From the NCBI GenBank assembly GCA_009773665.1, contig WSYE01000014.1, positions 52,285 through 109,249 on the forward strand: DNA of 56,965 bases, written 5' to 3'. The position numbers and the translations under genes were made by a program. The DNA is from Desulfovibrionaceae bacterium (GTDB taxonomy: Bacteria > Desulfobacterota > Desulfovibrionia > Desulfovibrionales > Desulfovibrionaceae). Positions 16,479 to 26,872 of this stretch are shown here, piece by piece; position 1 is the stretch's first letter, and each line of letters opens with the position of its first letter. The notes below the pieces were generated by a model that searched no databases, was not told the DNA's origin, and saw only the letters and a list, made by a program, of their open reading frames with translations.

Positions 16479-17159
16479 TCAGCGCCCGGACAGAAAAGCC
16501 TTGAGCCGCCGCCAGAGGTTGCGGTCCGGCGGGGCGATGCCCATGCGAAGCAGGTATTCCTCCACGAAGCGGTGCTGCTCGGCGGAGACGGGTTTGGCCC
16601 GCCATCCCGCGCGCTCCGTGGGGTCGTCCGTGAGAGCGCCAGGGGCGGTCGGGGCTGAGGGCGCGTGGTCGCCGGTTGCGGCGGCGGGGAGGGCGCCGGG
16701 AGACGCTTCGCCGGGCGCGCCGTCTTGCGCGCAGACTGGAGGCCGCGTCAGGCACAGGCCGCGCCGGGCCAGCCAGCAGGCCAGCACCGTTCCGGTGCGC
16801 CCCATGCCGAAGCGGCAGTGGATGAATACCTTGCGGCCCTCGGCCAGGCGGGCGTCCATCCAGTCCAGCGCGGCGTCCAGTTGGACGGGGTCGGGCACGT
16901 CCATGTCGTCGATGGGCAGATAGTGCACGGCCAGGCCGTGCTCACTCTCGATTCCCGGCAGGTCGCAGAACTCGGCGCACAGGTTCAGCACCGCGCCCAG
17001 GCCCTGCTCCTTGAGGAGCGCCAGATGCTCGGGCTTGCAGGGCATGGCCCCCACGGCCACGTCCGGCGTGGCCCAGAAGATCTCGTAGCCGTCGTGCAGA
17101 CAGCAGGAGGATGCGGGTGTGGACGCGGGCGGAGTGGAGCGGGACATGAGAGGGAGCAT
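16479..17159 (-). CDS. Dual-specificity protein phosphatase-like protein
   Basis: About 226 residues. The active-site loop FIHCRFGMGRTGTVLACWLA holds the HC-x5-R signature, with the general-acid region LPIDDMDVPDP ahead of it. The phosphatase core runs to about residue 150, then comes a long Ala/Pro/Gly linker and a short conserved C-terminus (VEEYLLRMGI). The family hydrolyses phosphotyrosine/serine or other phosphoesters. The start is uncertain: ATG at 17159 or 17147; neither has a good ribosome site, and a longer TTG version would overlap the small gene at 17227. Confidence 0.75.
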   Translation of the reverse strand: MLPLMSRSTPPASTPASSCCLHDGYEIFWATPDVAVGAMPCKPEHLALLKEQGLGAVLNLCAEFCDLPGIESEHGLAVHYLPIDDMDVPDPVQLDAALDWMDARLAEGRKVFIHCRFGMGRTGTVLACWLARRGLCLTRPPVCAQDGAPGEASPGALPAAATGDHAPSAPTAPGALTDDPTERAGWRAKPVSAEQHRFVEEYLLRMGIAPPDRNLWRRLKAFLSGR

Positions 17160-17226
17160 GAACACGCGCAGGGGGCGCGTCAAGTGGGTTGCGGGTGGGG
17201 CGGCGGGGGCTTGTGCTGTTGGGAGG

Positions 17227-17376
17227 TTACTTGTTGAAGAAATAGTTTCGTAGGACTGCTTGGAGTAAGCCTGCAAGTGCCCCAACTAGGATTATTACCC
17301 AGGGTTTAATTCGCGGAATTTTTCTTACTTGAGGTGAATTTGAGTTGCGTGGGTCGTTTTGTGTTTCGTTTGGCAT
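17227..17376 (-). CDS. Small single-pass membrane protein (49 aa)
   Basis: MPNETQNDPRNSNSPQVRKI leads into one membrane helix (WVIILVGALAGLLQAVL) and a short RNYFFNK tail. Codon use is far more AT-rich than the surrounding genes. No ribosome site is clear and no family is recognised. It lies in an AT-rich islet with two more tiny hydrophobic frames on the other strand. Confidence 0.4.
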   Translation of the reverse strand: MPNETQNDPRNSNSPQVRKIPRIKPWVIILVGALAGLLQAVLRNYFFNK

Positions 17377-17645
17377 GTATTTGTGATATGTAGTCTGATT
17401 AGGCTTCTGCGTCAACAGGAGCCTCGCTGCTAGTCGTGTCCTTTGGCGTGCTCGAATTGTTTTTGGAGGATGTCCCTGGTGACTGATCCCATGTGCGGCG
17501 GGTGAAAGTGTCCCCGTCATATCGGAAATGGTGGACATCTGGGTCGGAAGGAAGATGTCACATCCATCTGTTGACGAATCTAATTGCCGTGCGCTAGGCT
17601 ATATTCCCTGGTGTGTTGGTTTGGGCCGGAAGGGAGGGTGATATA

Positions 17646-17765
17646 TTGTTGTGGCCTGAAAAAATGAAAAAGTCAGGCGAGTACAGGTTTTACGGGCGTT
17701 ACTGGTGGGTCATCCCTGTCGGGATGATTGTCTATGGTTTTTTACAACTTGTTTTTCGTTTCTAA
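17646..17765 (+). CDS. Tiny membrane protein (about 39 aa, TTG start)
   Basis: A GGGAGG ribosome site at 17634-17639 is correctly spaced from TTG codons at 17646 and 17649, which open the frame LLWPEKMKKSGEYRFYGRYW and continue into one hydrophobic helix (VIPVGMIVYGFLQLVF). An internal ATG at 17664 would give 33 residues but has no ribosome site. No family is recognised. The frame is too short for routine gene finders. Confidence 0.4.
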   Translation: MLWPEKMKKSGEYRFYGRYWWVIPVGMIVYGFLQLVFRF

Positions 17766-17875
17766 AGAGAAAACGGTATGTTGTTTCTCTTTAATGGTTG
17801 AATTCAATCGTGACTTGTGATTGCCGACAATTACACCTGATTTCCATGCTTTTGCCAACTAGGTTGAGGAGTTTC

Positions 17876-18022
17876 ATGAAAGATGGCAAATTAAAAACAG
17901 CGTTATACGTCTGTTCCTTGGCCTACCTGTTGGCCCTCATGATATTGAGCCTTTTTGGAAAGGGCGAGTGGTTGTCCTTCTCCTCGCTCTTCAAACTATT
18001 AGACCGAGCGGCTGGGATTTGA
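17876..18022 (+). CDS. Small membrane protein (48 aa)
   Basis: MKDGKLKTALYVCSLAYLLA has a positively charged start, one membrane helix and an amphipathic end (FSSLFKLLDRAAG). A GAGGAG ribosome site lies 5 bp before the ATG, which favours this start over the upstream in-frame ATG at 17798. The sequence is AT-rich compared with its surroundings. Function unknown. Confidence 0.5.
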   Translation: MKDGKLKTALYVCSLAYLLALMILSLFGKGEWLSFSSLFKLLDRAAGI

Positions 18023-18044
18023 CCAGCCACTCGGCCACCTTTAC

Positions 18045-18649
18045 CTAGCTTCCTTGATATGCCTGCCAGTAGTCGCTCTCTTCCCAGTTCTCATACACGG
18101 GGATAGTGGGACTTTCGCGAACATACTTTTCAAGAGATGGTTCGAACTTTGTAAGAGCAAATTCTGCCGCTCCTGTTGTTGAGGCAGAACCTATCGGCCC
18201 CAAACTCAAACCGACCGCTCCAGCGCCAAGACCCCCAAATGCCTTTATGTCGGCAACCTTCTGTTTCGCTTCCTCTTCGGTAGGAAGCCGGAATTTCGGT
18301 CGAGACGGCTGGCCGACAGCCGTGTCGCCGGATGCGGCCAGTGACTCCTCAATGCCTGCTGCTTGAGCAGCCTGTTGGTTGTTGGCAACCTTTTCAGATG
18401 CAATCAAGGACTCCTCCAGGCCTCCGTTGAACGCTTGCTCATGCGCGTTCGCTTGTTGTGCCGCTTGTGGTGGTGCTCGTTGAGGTCGCGCAGATGGTAC
18501 CAGCGCAGCTGAGCGGCAGCATCGCCGGGCATAGGGCCGAGGTTGTTGGGCTGGAAGCTGTCGGTCCAGTGTTCCTGGAGAGCCTGACAGGCCTGCGGGT
18601 CCGAGCACAGCGCCCGGTACACCTCGTCATAGGGCATGATGGTCGGCAT
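18045..18649 (-). pseudogene. Frameshifted gene of unknown function
   Basis: Two overlapping minus-strand frames give one sensible protein only if joined. The first (from ATG 18649) reads MPTIMPYDEVYRALCSDPQA and loses sense after LNEHHHKRHNKR. The second takes over near 18440-18470 with QQANAHEQAFNGGLEESL and continues to the stop at 18045, including a repeated motif (GLEESLIASE, GIEESLAASG) and a glycine-rich stretch (FGGLGAGAVGLSLGP). The joined product would be about 200 residues. No family is recognised; its make-up recalls phage structural proteins, but that is a guess. Either a decayed gene or two overlapping genes. Confidence 0.45.
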
Positions 18650-18764
18650 CGGCTCCGGTTCGCCAGCTTGCGCGAAACCTGATGCTCGTGCGTCCTGCCC
18701 CTTCACCCCCCTTATCCCCCCGCGTGTTGCCCTCCGGGGCAAGGGGCAGTAGTGTGGCCGCGCC

Positions 18765-21192
18765 ATGAGCATCTTCAAGCCGAGAAACCTTCAGACCAAG
18801 TTCATCCTGGGGCTGGCCTGTATGATGGCCTTTGTCGGGGTGTTTTTCGTATCCCTGTTGCAGCGCTATCTGCGCGAAACTCTCGAACAGGAGGCGCGCG
18901 GCAAGGCCCAGGTCATCCTGCGCGGGGTGGAGTCGCTCCACGCCTACGTTCAGGACAGCCTGCGCCCGGCCATCACCGGGAACCTCCTGGAAGACAAGGG
19001 CCTGCTGGAAGCCATGTCCTGCACGGCCCTGGCGCGCGCCGCCATGGCCCCCTCCGGGCAGGAGGGCAACGAGGAGTTCCGCTTCCGGCGCGTGGCCATC
19101 GACGCCCGCAGCCCGGACCTGGAGGCCGTGGGCCTGGAGCGGGCCTTCATCGAGCGCTTCCAGCGTGAGCCCGAGCGCGAGTGGGGCGAGGCGATCATCA
19201 AGGAGAACGGCAAAGAGTATCTGGTGATGGCCCAGCCCGTGCGCTACCAGGGGTTCTGCCTGCGCTGCCACAGCGATCCGGCCCTTGCCCCCAAGGAACT
19301 CGTGGAGACATTCGGCCCGGAGCGCGGCTTCGGGCGCAAGGAGGGCGAGCTGGCCGGGGCGCACGTGGTGCGCCTGCCCATGGAGGCCACGGTGATGCGC
19401 GTGCAGGGCGCGACCCTGTGGTTCGTGCTGATGTTCAGCGTGGGCGCGCTGTTTCTCTTCGGTGCCATCTATGCCTTCTTCAACCGGCTGGTGGTGCACA
19501 ACCTGCGCCGGGCGCTGTCGCTCATGGGGCGGCACTTCCCCGAGGCCGCAAGCGAAGCGGCCAGCGTCCCCAAGCCGCATCCCATGGACCACTCGCGAGA
19601 CGAGATCGAGCTTATGCTCTCCTCCATGGAGCAGTTCGCCGAGAGCCTGCGCCAGGCCAGAGTGCAGCTCCAGTCCTACGCCTCCAACCTGGAGGGCATG
19701 GTGGCCTCGCGCACGGCGGATTTGAGCCGCGAGGCTGACGCACGCCGCGCCGACGTGGGCCTGTTCGTGAGTCTGCTGGACGGCCTGAGCCATACCCGCG
19801 ACCGCCGCGAGATCCTGGACCGCTGTCTGGGGCTGGTGGGAAGGCGTTTCGGGGCCGAGCGCGTCACCTACCGCAGCTCCATGTCCCTGGGCGCGGCGCA
19901 CTGCTGGCCGGACCCGTCCGTGTGCGCACCCGTGCCCAAAGGCTGGGAAGCCCTGTCCGTACGCGGCGAGCCCGTATTTTCAGGCAGCTGCGCCTCCATC
20001 CCCGTGACGACCTCCGGCGCATCCCAGGGCATGCTGACCCTGTGCTGGCCGCCCGAGAGCCTGCCCGACCCACTGCCCGTGGATGTGCTCATGGCCGTGG
20101 GCCAGCAGTTGGGCGTGGTGGTGGAGAACATGGACGCTCTGGACAATCTTTTGCGCCAGAAGGACCTTTTGCACGCCGTGTTCGAGGGCATCGGCGACCC
20201 GGTGGCCCTGCTGGACGGACAGGGGCGGGTGGTTCTGGCCAATGAATCGTCGCGCGGGCTGGCCGGACCTTCGAACATTGAGGCCAGGGCAGATGCGGGC
20301 GCGCAGCGGCTGGCCGAGTCCCTGGGCATCGAGTCCGGGCGGCCTTTGGATGCGGGCGTGCTGGCAGGGCCGTCCGTGCGCGAGGTGGTGCTGCCGGGTG
20401 AGCGCACCTTCCTGGCGTCTCTTTATCCTCTGCCGGAGTACAGCGGGCAGAGCGGTCGGCTGGTGGCATACGCCCGCGAGGTGACCGGCGAGCGGCGCAT
20501 GCGCGACCTGGCCCAGCAGAACGAGAAGCTCCTGGCCGTTGGCCGCCTCGCCGCCGGACTGGCGCACGAGATCAACAATCCGTTGGGGGTGATCCTCTTT
20601 TACGGGGAACTCCTGAAGGCCAGCGCCGGTGTGGAGGAGAGCCGCGAGGACGTCGAGGTCATCCTGCGCCACACCCGTCAGGCCCAGAAGGTGCTGCGCG
20701 ACCTTCTGGACTTCGTGCGCCCCAAGAAGGGCTCCACCGGCCCCTGCGACCTGGCTGCCGAGGTCCGGCGCACCACCGGGGTGTTTCAGGCCCAGGCCGC
20801 AGCCGAAGGCGTGGCCCTGGAAGTGGACGCCCCGGAAGGGTTGCCGCCGGTCAATGCCGACCCCACGGCCCTGGAGCAGATACTCTCCAACCTGCTGCTG
20901 AATGCATTGGACGCGGTCAGCCCCGGCGGCGGGCGCATCCGTGTGAGTACCGGCGCGCAGGACGCGCGGGCTTTCCTGCGCGTGGAGGATAACGGGCCGG
21001 GCATCGCCCCCGACAACCTGGGGCGCATCTTCGATCCCTTCTTCACTACCAAGGAAGTGGGAAAAGGCACGGGCCTTGGGCTGGCCGTGGTCTTCGGGCT
21101 GGCCAACGACATGGGCGGCGGTGTGGAAGCGGTGAGCGAGAACGGAGCGCGTTTCACGGTGTGGTTGCCGCTGGCGCAGGAGGAGGACGGAC

Positions 21193-21206
<14 letters not shown>
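18765..21206 (+). CDS. Haem-binding membrane sensor histidine kinase
   Basis: 813 residues. One membrane helix (about 12-32), a periplasmic DUF3365-like domain with a c-type haem site FCLRCHSDP (C165, C168, H169), and a second helix (about 216-240) lead to a cytoplasmic part: coiled coil, GAF region (about 345-460), PAS region (about 470-580), H-box GRLAAGLAHEINNPLG (near residue 605) and a complete HATPase domain (NALDAV, DNGPGI, FTTKEVGKGTGLGL). It would sense redox state or a haem ligand such as NO, CO or O2 in the periplasm and phosphorylate the regulator encoded directly downstream, whose start overlaps this gene by 14 bp. Confidence 0.9.
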
Positions 21207-22590
<1,384 letters not shown>

Positions 22591-22659
22591 CAGGTTTGCG
22601 CATTTCCCGTCAGCGCATCGAATCCCGGCGAGAAAGTCTGCCGTGTGGCGAAGCCCGAA

Positions 22660-22698
22660 GGGGTTTCCAAAGGGATTTGTCCCCTTGGCCGCCTACAG
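22660..22698 (+). repeat. R2 core hairpin
   Basis: GGTTTCCAAAGGG-ATTTGT-CCCCTTGGCCGCC lies 70 bp after the regulator gene and before the phytase-like gene. It is a shortened R2 core; the flanks of R2 are not recognisable. Confidence 0.55.
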
Positions 22699-22754
22699 CT
22701 TCTCCCATGTCCCGTCGGCATGAGTCCGTCGGGTGCGCTTTTCAGGAGATCATA

Positions 22755-24185
22755 ATGCCCGTGCGACTCTTTGTGTCCCTGTTTCTGGCTGCCTGTTGCC
22801 TTATGGCCTTGTGCCTCCCGGTCTTGGCCCAGGCCCCCCCGGCTTCCAAGCCATCCCAGGAGGCCCAGCCTCTTCCTGCCCCGGTTGTCCGCTCTCCGGA
22901 GGTGGTCTTCCCGCCCTCCATGATGATCGCGCCGCCAGCCAGACTCGCCGCCCAGTTCCCCAAGGGGTTCATGCCGGGCCTGGGGTTCGGCCTGAACAGC
23001 GCCCAGGTGCAGGCCGACGGCACCGTGGTGCTGCACACGCTCACCGGGCGTGGACCCACGCTGGAGGGGCCGTCGGTTGCGCAAAAGGACGGACGCGCCG
23101 CCTCCACCATCTTCATCCTGCCCGCGTTCAACCCAACCCTGGTGACCATGAAGATTCTCGGCGACAAGGCCGAGGTGGTGGGCATGCTGCCGCTCAAGGA
23201 CGAGGAGGGCAAGCTGCTGCGCGGCCTGCCGCCCGCATCGCGCGGACCCGCAAATCCGGCGGAGGTCCCGCTGGACCTGGAGTTCAAGCGCCTGGAGCAC
23301 GACCCCTCCGGCATCGACCCCCAGGGCGTGGCCTATGATTTCAAACGCAGCGTCTACTGGATTGCGGACGGCTACCGCCCCGCGCTGGTGCGCGTCTCCC
23401 CGCGCGACGGGCGGGTGATGGGCATGTACTCCGCTGCCGAAGGCTTGGAGGAGTTCCTGGAGACGCGGCGCGCGGGCTGGGGCTTTTCCGGCGTCAGCGT
23501 GAGCATCACGGGCAAGGTATACACCATCATGCGCGGGACGTTGTTCTCGCAGGGCAAGCCCGGCAACTTCAGCCGCATCGTGGAGTTGGACCCGGACACC
23601 GAGAGGGTGCGCCAGATCCCCTATCCCATCGACGACGAGATCTTCGCGGACCCCGCCAGCGTTGCCACGGGCGAGATTGTGGCCTTTGCCGACAAGCGCA
23701 TGCTGGTGCTGGAACAAGGCATCGACAAGGAAGGGCGTTCGCGCAGCCTGGTCTACTCGGCGGACCTGACCCAGGCCCACAACATCCACCGCGTGCGCGA
23801 CGACGCGGGCAACACCCTGGAAGCCATCACCGACAAGGCCCAGCTGCGCAAGATGGGGCAGAAGATGGCCCGCAAAACCCTGGTGCTGGACCTGCATCAG
23901 GCCGGATTCAGCGGCCGGATGGCCGAGAGCATGACGCTCCTCTCCGACGGGCGCACCCTGGTGTTCATGAGCGGGCACGGCTTTGGCCTGGAAGGGCAGA
24001 TCGCCGGGGCCTCCGCCGGACCGGACGGCAAGCCCGTCCTGGACGCGTCCCGGTACGAACTGGGCGAGGGCGGCAAGCTGAGCCTCGCGGGCAAGCCTTC
24101 CAACGCGGTGATCGGAATCCGGCCCACACAGGATGTTCCCCGGCTGTGGGTTGCCGTGCTGCCTAAGAAAGTCACCGAATATTGA
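22755..24185 (+). CDS. Secreted phytase-like esterase family protein, copy 1
   Basis: 476 residues. A signal peptide (MPVRLFVSLFLAACCLMALC, cleavage near AQA) precedes a domain of the 'esterase-like activity of phytase' family (PF13449): GIDPQGVAYDFKRSVYWIAD, GFSGVSVSITGKVY and AESMTLLSDGRTLVF are its beta-propeller repeats. Members act on phosphoesters outside the cytoplasm, but few are tested. AGGAG lies 7 bp before the ATG. The protein ends VAVLPKKVTEY, nearly the same as copy 2 at 25410, so the two arose by duplication; a BMP-family lipoprotein gene lies between them. Confidence 0.82.
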   Translation: MPVRLFVSLFLAACCLMALCLPVLAQAPPASKPSQEAQPLPAPVVRSPEVVFPPSMMIAPPARLAAQFPKGFMPGLGFGLNSAQVQADGTVVLHTLTGRGPTLEGPSVAQKDGRAASTIFILPAFNPTLVTMKILGDKAEVVGMLPLKDEEGKLLRGLPPASRGPANPAEVPLDLEFKRLEHDPSGIDPQGVAYDFKRSVYWIADGYRPALVRVSPRDGRVMGMYSAAEGLEEFLETRRAGWGFSGVSVSITGKVYTIMRGTLFSQGKPGNFSRIVELDPDTERVRQIPYPIDDEIFADPASVATGEIVAFADKRMLVLEQGIDKEGRSRSLVYSADLTQAHNIHRVRDDAGNTLEAITDKAQLRKMGQKMARKTLVLDLHQAGFSGRMAESMTLLSDGRTLVFMSGHGFGLEGQIAGASAGPDGKPVLDASRYELGEGGKLSLAGKPSNAVIGIRPTQDVPRLWVAVLPKKVTEY

Positions 24186-24205
24186 TCCGTCCTCAGGAGG
24201 TCTTC

Positions 24206-25219
24206 ATGCGTCTCGCTCTTCGTCTGCTGTGCCTGTTCGTCCTCGCCGCCGCCGTTGCGGGCTGCTCCGCCCGCAAACCCGCAGCCTCCCCTGAAGCAAG
24301 GCCACTGAGCGTGGCTATGCTCATCCCCGGAAACATCGCGGACGGCGGATTCATGGAATCGGGCCACAAGGGGCTCATGAAGATTCAGTCAGAGCTTGGC
24401 GCGAAGGTGGATTTCATCGACGGGGTCAAGCCCGATAAGGACAAGCTGGAACAGGCGCTGCGCATCCTGGCCCAGCGCAAGCCCGATCTGGTCATCGCCC
24501 ATGGCGGCCAGTGCAACGAGGCAGCCAAGGCAGTGGCCGCGCAGTATCCCGATGTCCGTTTCGTGGTGGTGCAGGGAAAGGTCACCGGTCCCAACCTTTC
24601 AAGCTACGAGGTGCTCCAGGAACAGTCCGCGTGGCTGGCCGGGGCTGCCGCCGGTATGCTCACCAAGACCGGCGTGGTGGGGCATATCTCCGGAATCCGG
24701 GTCGTTCCCGGCCTGAAGGGTCGCGCCGCCTACGCTGCCGGGCTCAAGTACGTGAACCCCAAAGCCAGACTGCTGACCACCTTCTGCGGCAACCAGGACG
24801 ACAACGAGCTGTCCAAGAAGGTCGCCCTGGCCCAGATCAAGGGTAAGGCCGATATCATATTCACCATGCTGAACTCCGGACGCCAGGGGGCCATCGACGC
24901 CTGCCGCGAGAAGAACGTGCGCCAGATCGGCAACGTGAAGGACTGGACCGCGCAGGACCCGCAGGTGTTCGCGGCTTCCGCCGTGGCCGACGTCAGTTGG
25001 GCGGTGTTCGGCGCGGGCAAGGATCTGGCGGACGGAGCCTGGAAGCCTGCGGTGGAGAAGAAGATCGGCCTGTCCGATCCCGAGGCCGTCCGTCTGGCCC
25101 TGGCTCCGGATGTCCCCGCCACGGTGAGGGAGCGTCTGGCCGGGCTCGCGGAGCGCATCCGCACGGGCGAGATCGAGGTGTCCGTGCAGTATGACGGCCC
25201 GGAATTCGAGGTGAAGTAG
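24206..25219 (+). CDS. BMP-family substrate-binding lipoprotein
   Basis: 337 residues. A lipoprotein signal (LAAAVAGCSA, Cys lipidated) precedes a basic-membrane-protein fold: VAMLIPGNIADGGFMESGHK, VIAHGGQCNEAAKAVA and YDGPEFEVK. BMP proteins bind nucleosides or related compounds for ABC import (PnrA type). No matching ATPase or permease is adjacent. It starts 20 bp after copy 1 of the phytase-like gene with a CAGGAGG site, so the two are co-transcribed; the pairing hints at release and capture of an organic-phosphate product, which is inference. Confidence 0.85.
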   Translation: MRLALRLLCLFVLAAAVAGCSARKPAASPEARPLSVAMLIPGNIADGGFMESGHKGLMKIQSELGAKVDFIDGVKPDKDKLEQALRILAQRKPDLVIAHGGQCNEAAKAVAAQYPDVRFVVVQGKVTGPNLSSYEVLQEQSAWLAGAAAGMLTKTGVVGHISGIRVVPGLKGRAAYAAGLKYVNPKARLLTTFCGNQDDNELSKKVALAQIKGKADIIFTMLNSGRQGAIDACREKNVRQIGNVKDWTAQDPQVFAASAVADVSWAVFGAGKDLADGAWKPAVEKKIGLSDPEAVRLALAPDVPATVRERLAGLAERIRTGEIEVSVQYDGPEFEVK

Positions 25220-25409
25220 CCTGCTGGCCGATATATAGTCCGGGAAGGTTGTGGCACGCCACCCTTGCGACCGTATTCGGCATTTGTACGGTATCGTGAA
25301 GGATTTTGGCTTCGGTGCGGGCAATTCGACCAGATTCCGATGCGAGAAGGTCACACATGTGTCATCATGCGGTGCGACGATCCATCGAACAAATCAGAAG
25401 GAGCCTCCC

Positions 25410-26783
25410 ATGCGCCTTGCCTCTCTCCTGCTGGCCCTGTTGCTGACCTGCACCGCCGCGTCCGCCCAGGACGCCACGCAGGCCCAGGTCCGCAAGTTCG
25501 ACGTCACCGTCTCTCCCCGTGACTACGTGGCTGCTCCCGCCAGCCTGAAAAAGCTCTTCCCCAAGGGGTTCCCCACCGGGGTCGGCTCGGGGCTGGCCTT
25601 CGCGGGCAAGGAGAAGGACGGTTCACTGCTGTTCTTGTCCGTCACCGACCGGGGACCCAACGCGGATTCGCCCAAGTTCGTCGGTTCTCCTGGCGAAAAG
25701 GGTCTGCCCACCAAGATGTTCCCCGCGCCTGGATTCCATCCCGCTGTGGCCACCATCAAGGTCAAGGGCAACGCCGCCAGCGTGGTCAAGATGACCCCCA
25801 TTCGCGGCCTGGACGGCAAACCGGTCACCGGACTGCCCCCCGCCAAGGGTGAGCACGGCTCCACCGGCGAGACTCCTCTGGACGTGAACCTCAAGGTGCT
25901 GGGACACGATCAGCAGGGCATCGACCCCGAAGGCATCGCCATCGATTCCAGGCGGGGAACCCTGTGGCTGAGCGACGAGTACGGCCCCTTCCTCATGGAA
26001 CTGGACCGCAAGACCGGCCAGATCGTGCGCAAGCTGGCTCCCGGCGCAGGCCTGCCCTCCATCCTGGCCAAGCGCCAGCCCAACCGGGGCGCGGAGGGCG
26101 TCGCCGTGACCCCGTCGGGCAAGGTGGTGGCCGCCGTGCAGTCCATCCTGGATACCGACGGCAAGGTGAAGGACTCCAAGGCCGCGTTCACCCGCCTTGT
26201 TGAATACGACCCGGACACCGACAAGACCCGCATGCTGGCTTACCCCATCGACGAAACCGCCTACAAGCGCACCGCCGACGCCAAGATTGGCGACGTGACC
26301 GCCGTGTCCGACACCCAGTTCCTGATCGTGGAGCAGGGCGAAGGCCGCGACGGCAAAATGCGCAACCTGGTGTACCTGGTGGACATCTCCAGGGCCTCGG
26401 CCCTGCCCGACCTGCCCCTGGAGACCACGGGCCTTGGCGGCATGGTCCCGGCCCGCAAGTGGCTGGTGGCCGATCTGGTGGCCCTGGGCTGGACGGCAGA
26501 GAAGGCCGAAGGCATGGCTCTGGTGGACGCGCGCACCATCGCCCTGGCCTCGGACAACGACTTCGGGCTGGCAGCGGTGCTGGACAAGCCCGCCCAGGAC
26601 AAGAACGGCAAGACCGTCACCAAGCCCGACGACTACACCGTGGGCCGCGATGGGCAAAGCGGGAAGCTCATGCTGGACGGCAAGCCGGTGGACACGACCA
26701 TCAGCCTGAAGCCCAGCGGAGAGAAGACCGCCATGTGGCTGCTCACGCTGCCCAAACCCGTGACGGAGTACATGCCGAAGTAA
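25410..26783 (+). CDS. Secreted phytase-like esterase family protein, copy 2
   Basis: 457 residues with a clear signal peptide (MRLASLLLALLLTCTAASAQ). It shows the same phytase-esterase-like family blocks as copy 1: GIDPEGIAIDSRRGTLWLSD, RGAEGVAVTPSGKVV, EGMALVDARTIALASDNDFG, and the same final motif LTLPKPVTEY. Expected to be periplasmic or secreted. AGAAGGAG precedes the ATG. A 190-bp gap separates it from the BMP gene, so it may have its own promoter. A strong terminator follows. Confidence 0.82.
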   Translation: MRLASLLLALLLTCTAASAQDATQAQVRKFDVTVSPRDYVAAPASLKKLFPKGFPTGVGSGLAFAGKEKDGSLLFLSVTDRGPNADSPKFVGSPGEKGLPTKMFPAPGFHPAVATIKVKGNAASVVKMTPIRGLDGKPVTGLPPAKGEHGSTGETPLDVNLKVLGHDQQGIDPEGIAIDSRRGTLWLSDEYGPFLMELDRKTGQIVRKLAPGAGLPSILAKRQPNRGAEGVAVTPSGKVVAAVQSILDTDGKVKDSKAAFTRLVEYDPDTDKTRMLAYPIDETAYKRTADAKIGDVTAVSDTQFLIVEQGEGRDGKMRNLVYLVDISRASALPDLPLETTGLGGMVPARKWLVADLVALGWTAEKAEGMALVDARTIALASDNDFGLAAVLDKPAQDKNGKTVTKPDDYTVGRDGQSGKLMLDGKPVDTTISLKPSGEKTAMWLLTLPKPVTEYMPK

Positions 26784-26812
26784 CGGCGTTCTGCTGGACC
26801 ACATGAAAAACA

Positions 26813-26843
26813 AAGGCCGTGGGAGCGTCGCTCCCACGGCCTT
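26813..26843. terminator. Bidirectional terminator
   Basis: AAGGCCGTGGGAGCG / CGCTCCCACGGCCTT makes a 14-15-bp stem with T-rich ends on both sides, between the converging phytase-like gene and rfbD. Confidence 0.85.
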
Positions 26844-26872
26844 CTTGCGTGGCGTATGATTTGCGTTTGCCG

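Noticed and set aside
25253..25268. TGGCACG..TTGC resembling a sigma-54 promoter before the second phytase-like gene
   Set aside because: The GG and GC elements are 12 bp apart instead of 10, a spacing sigma-54 does not tolerate.
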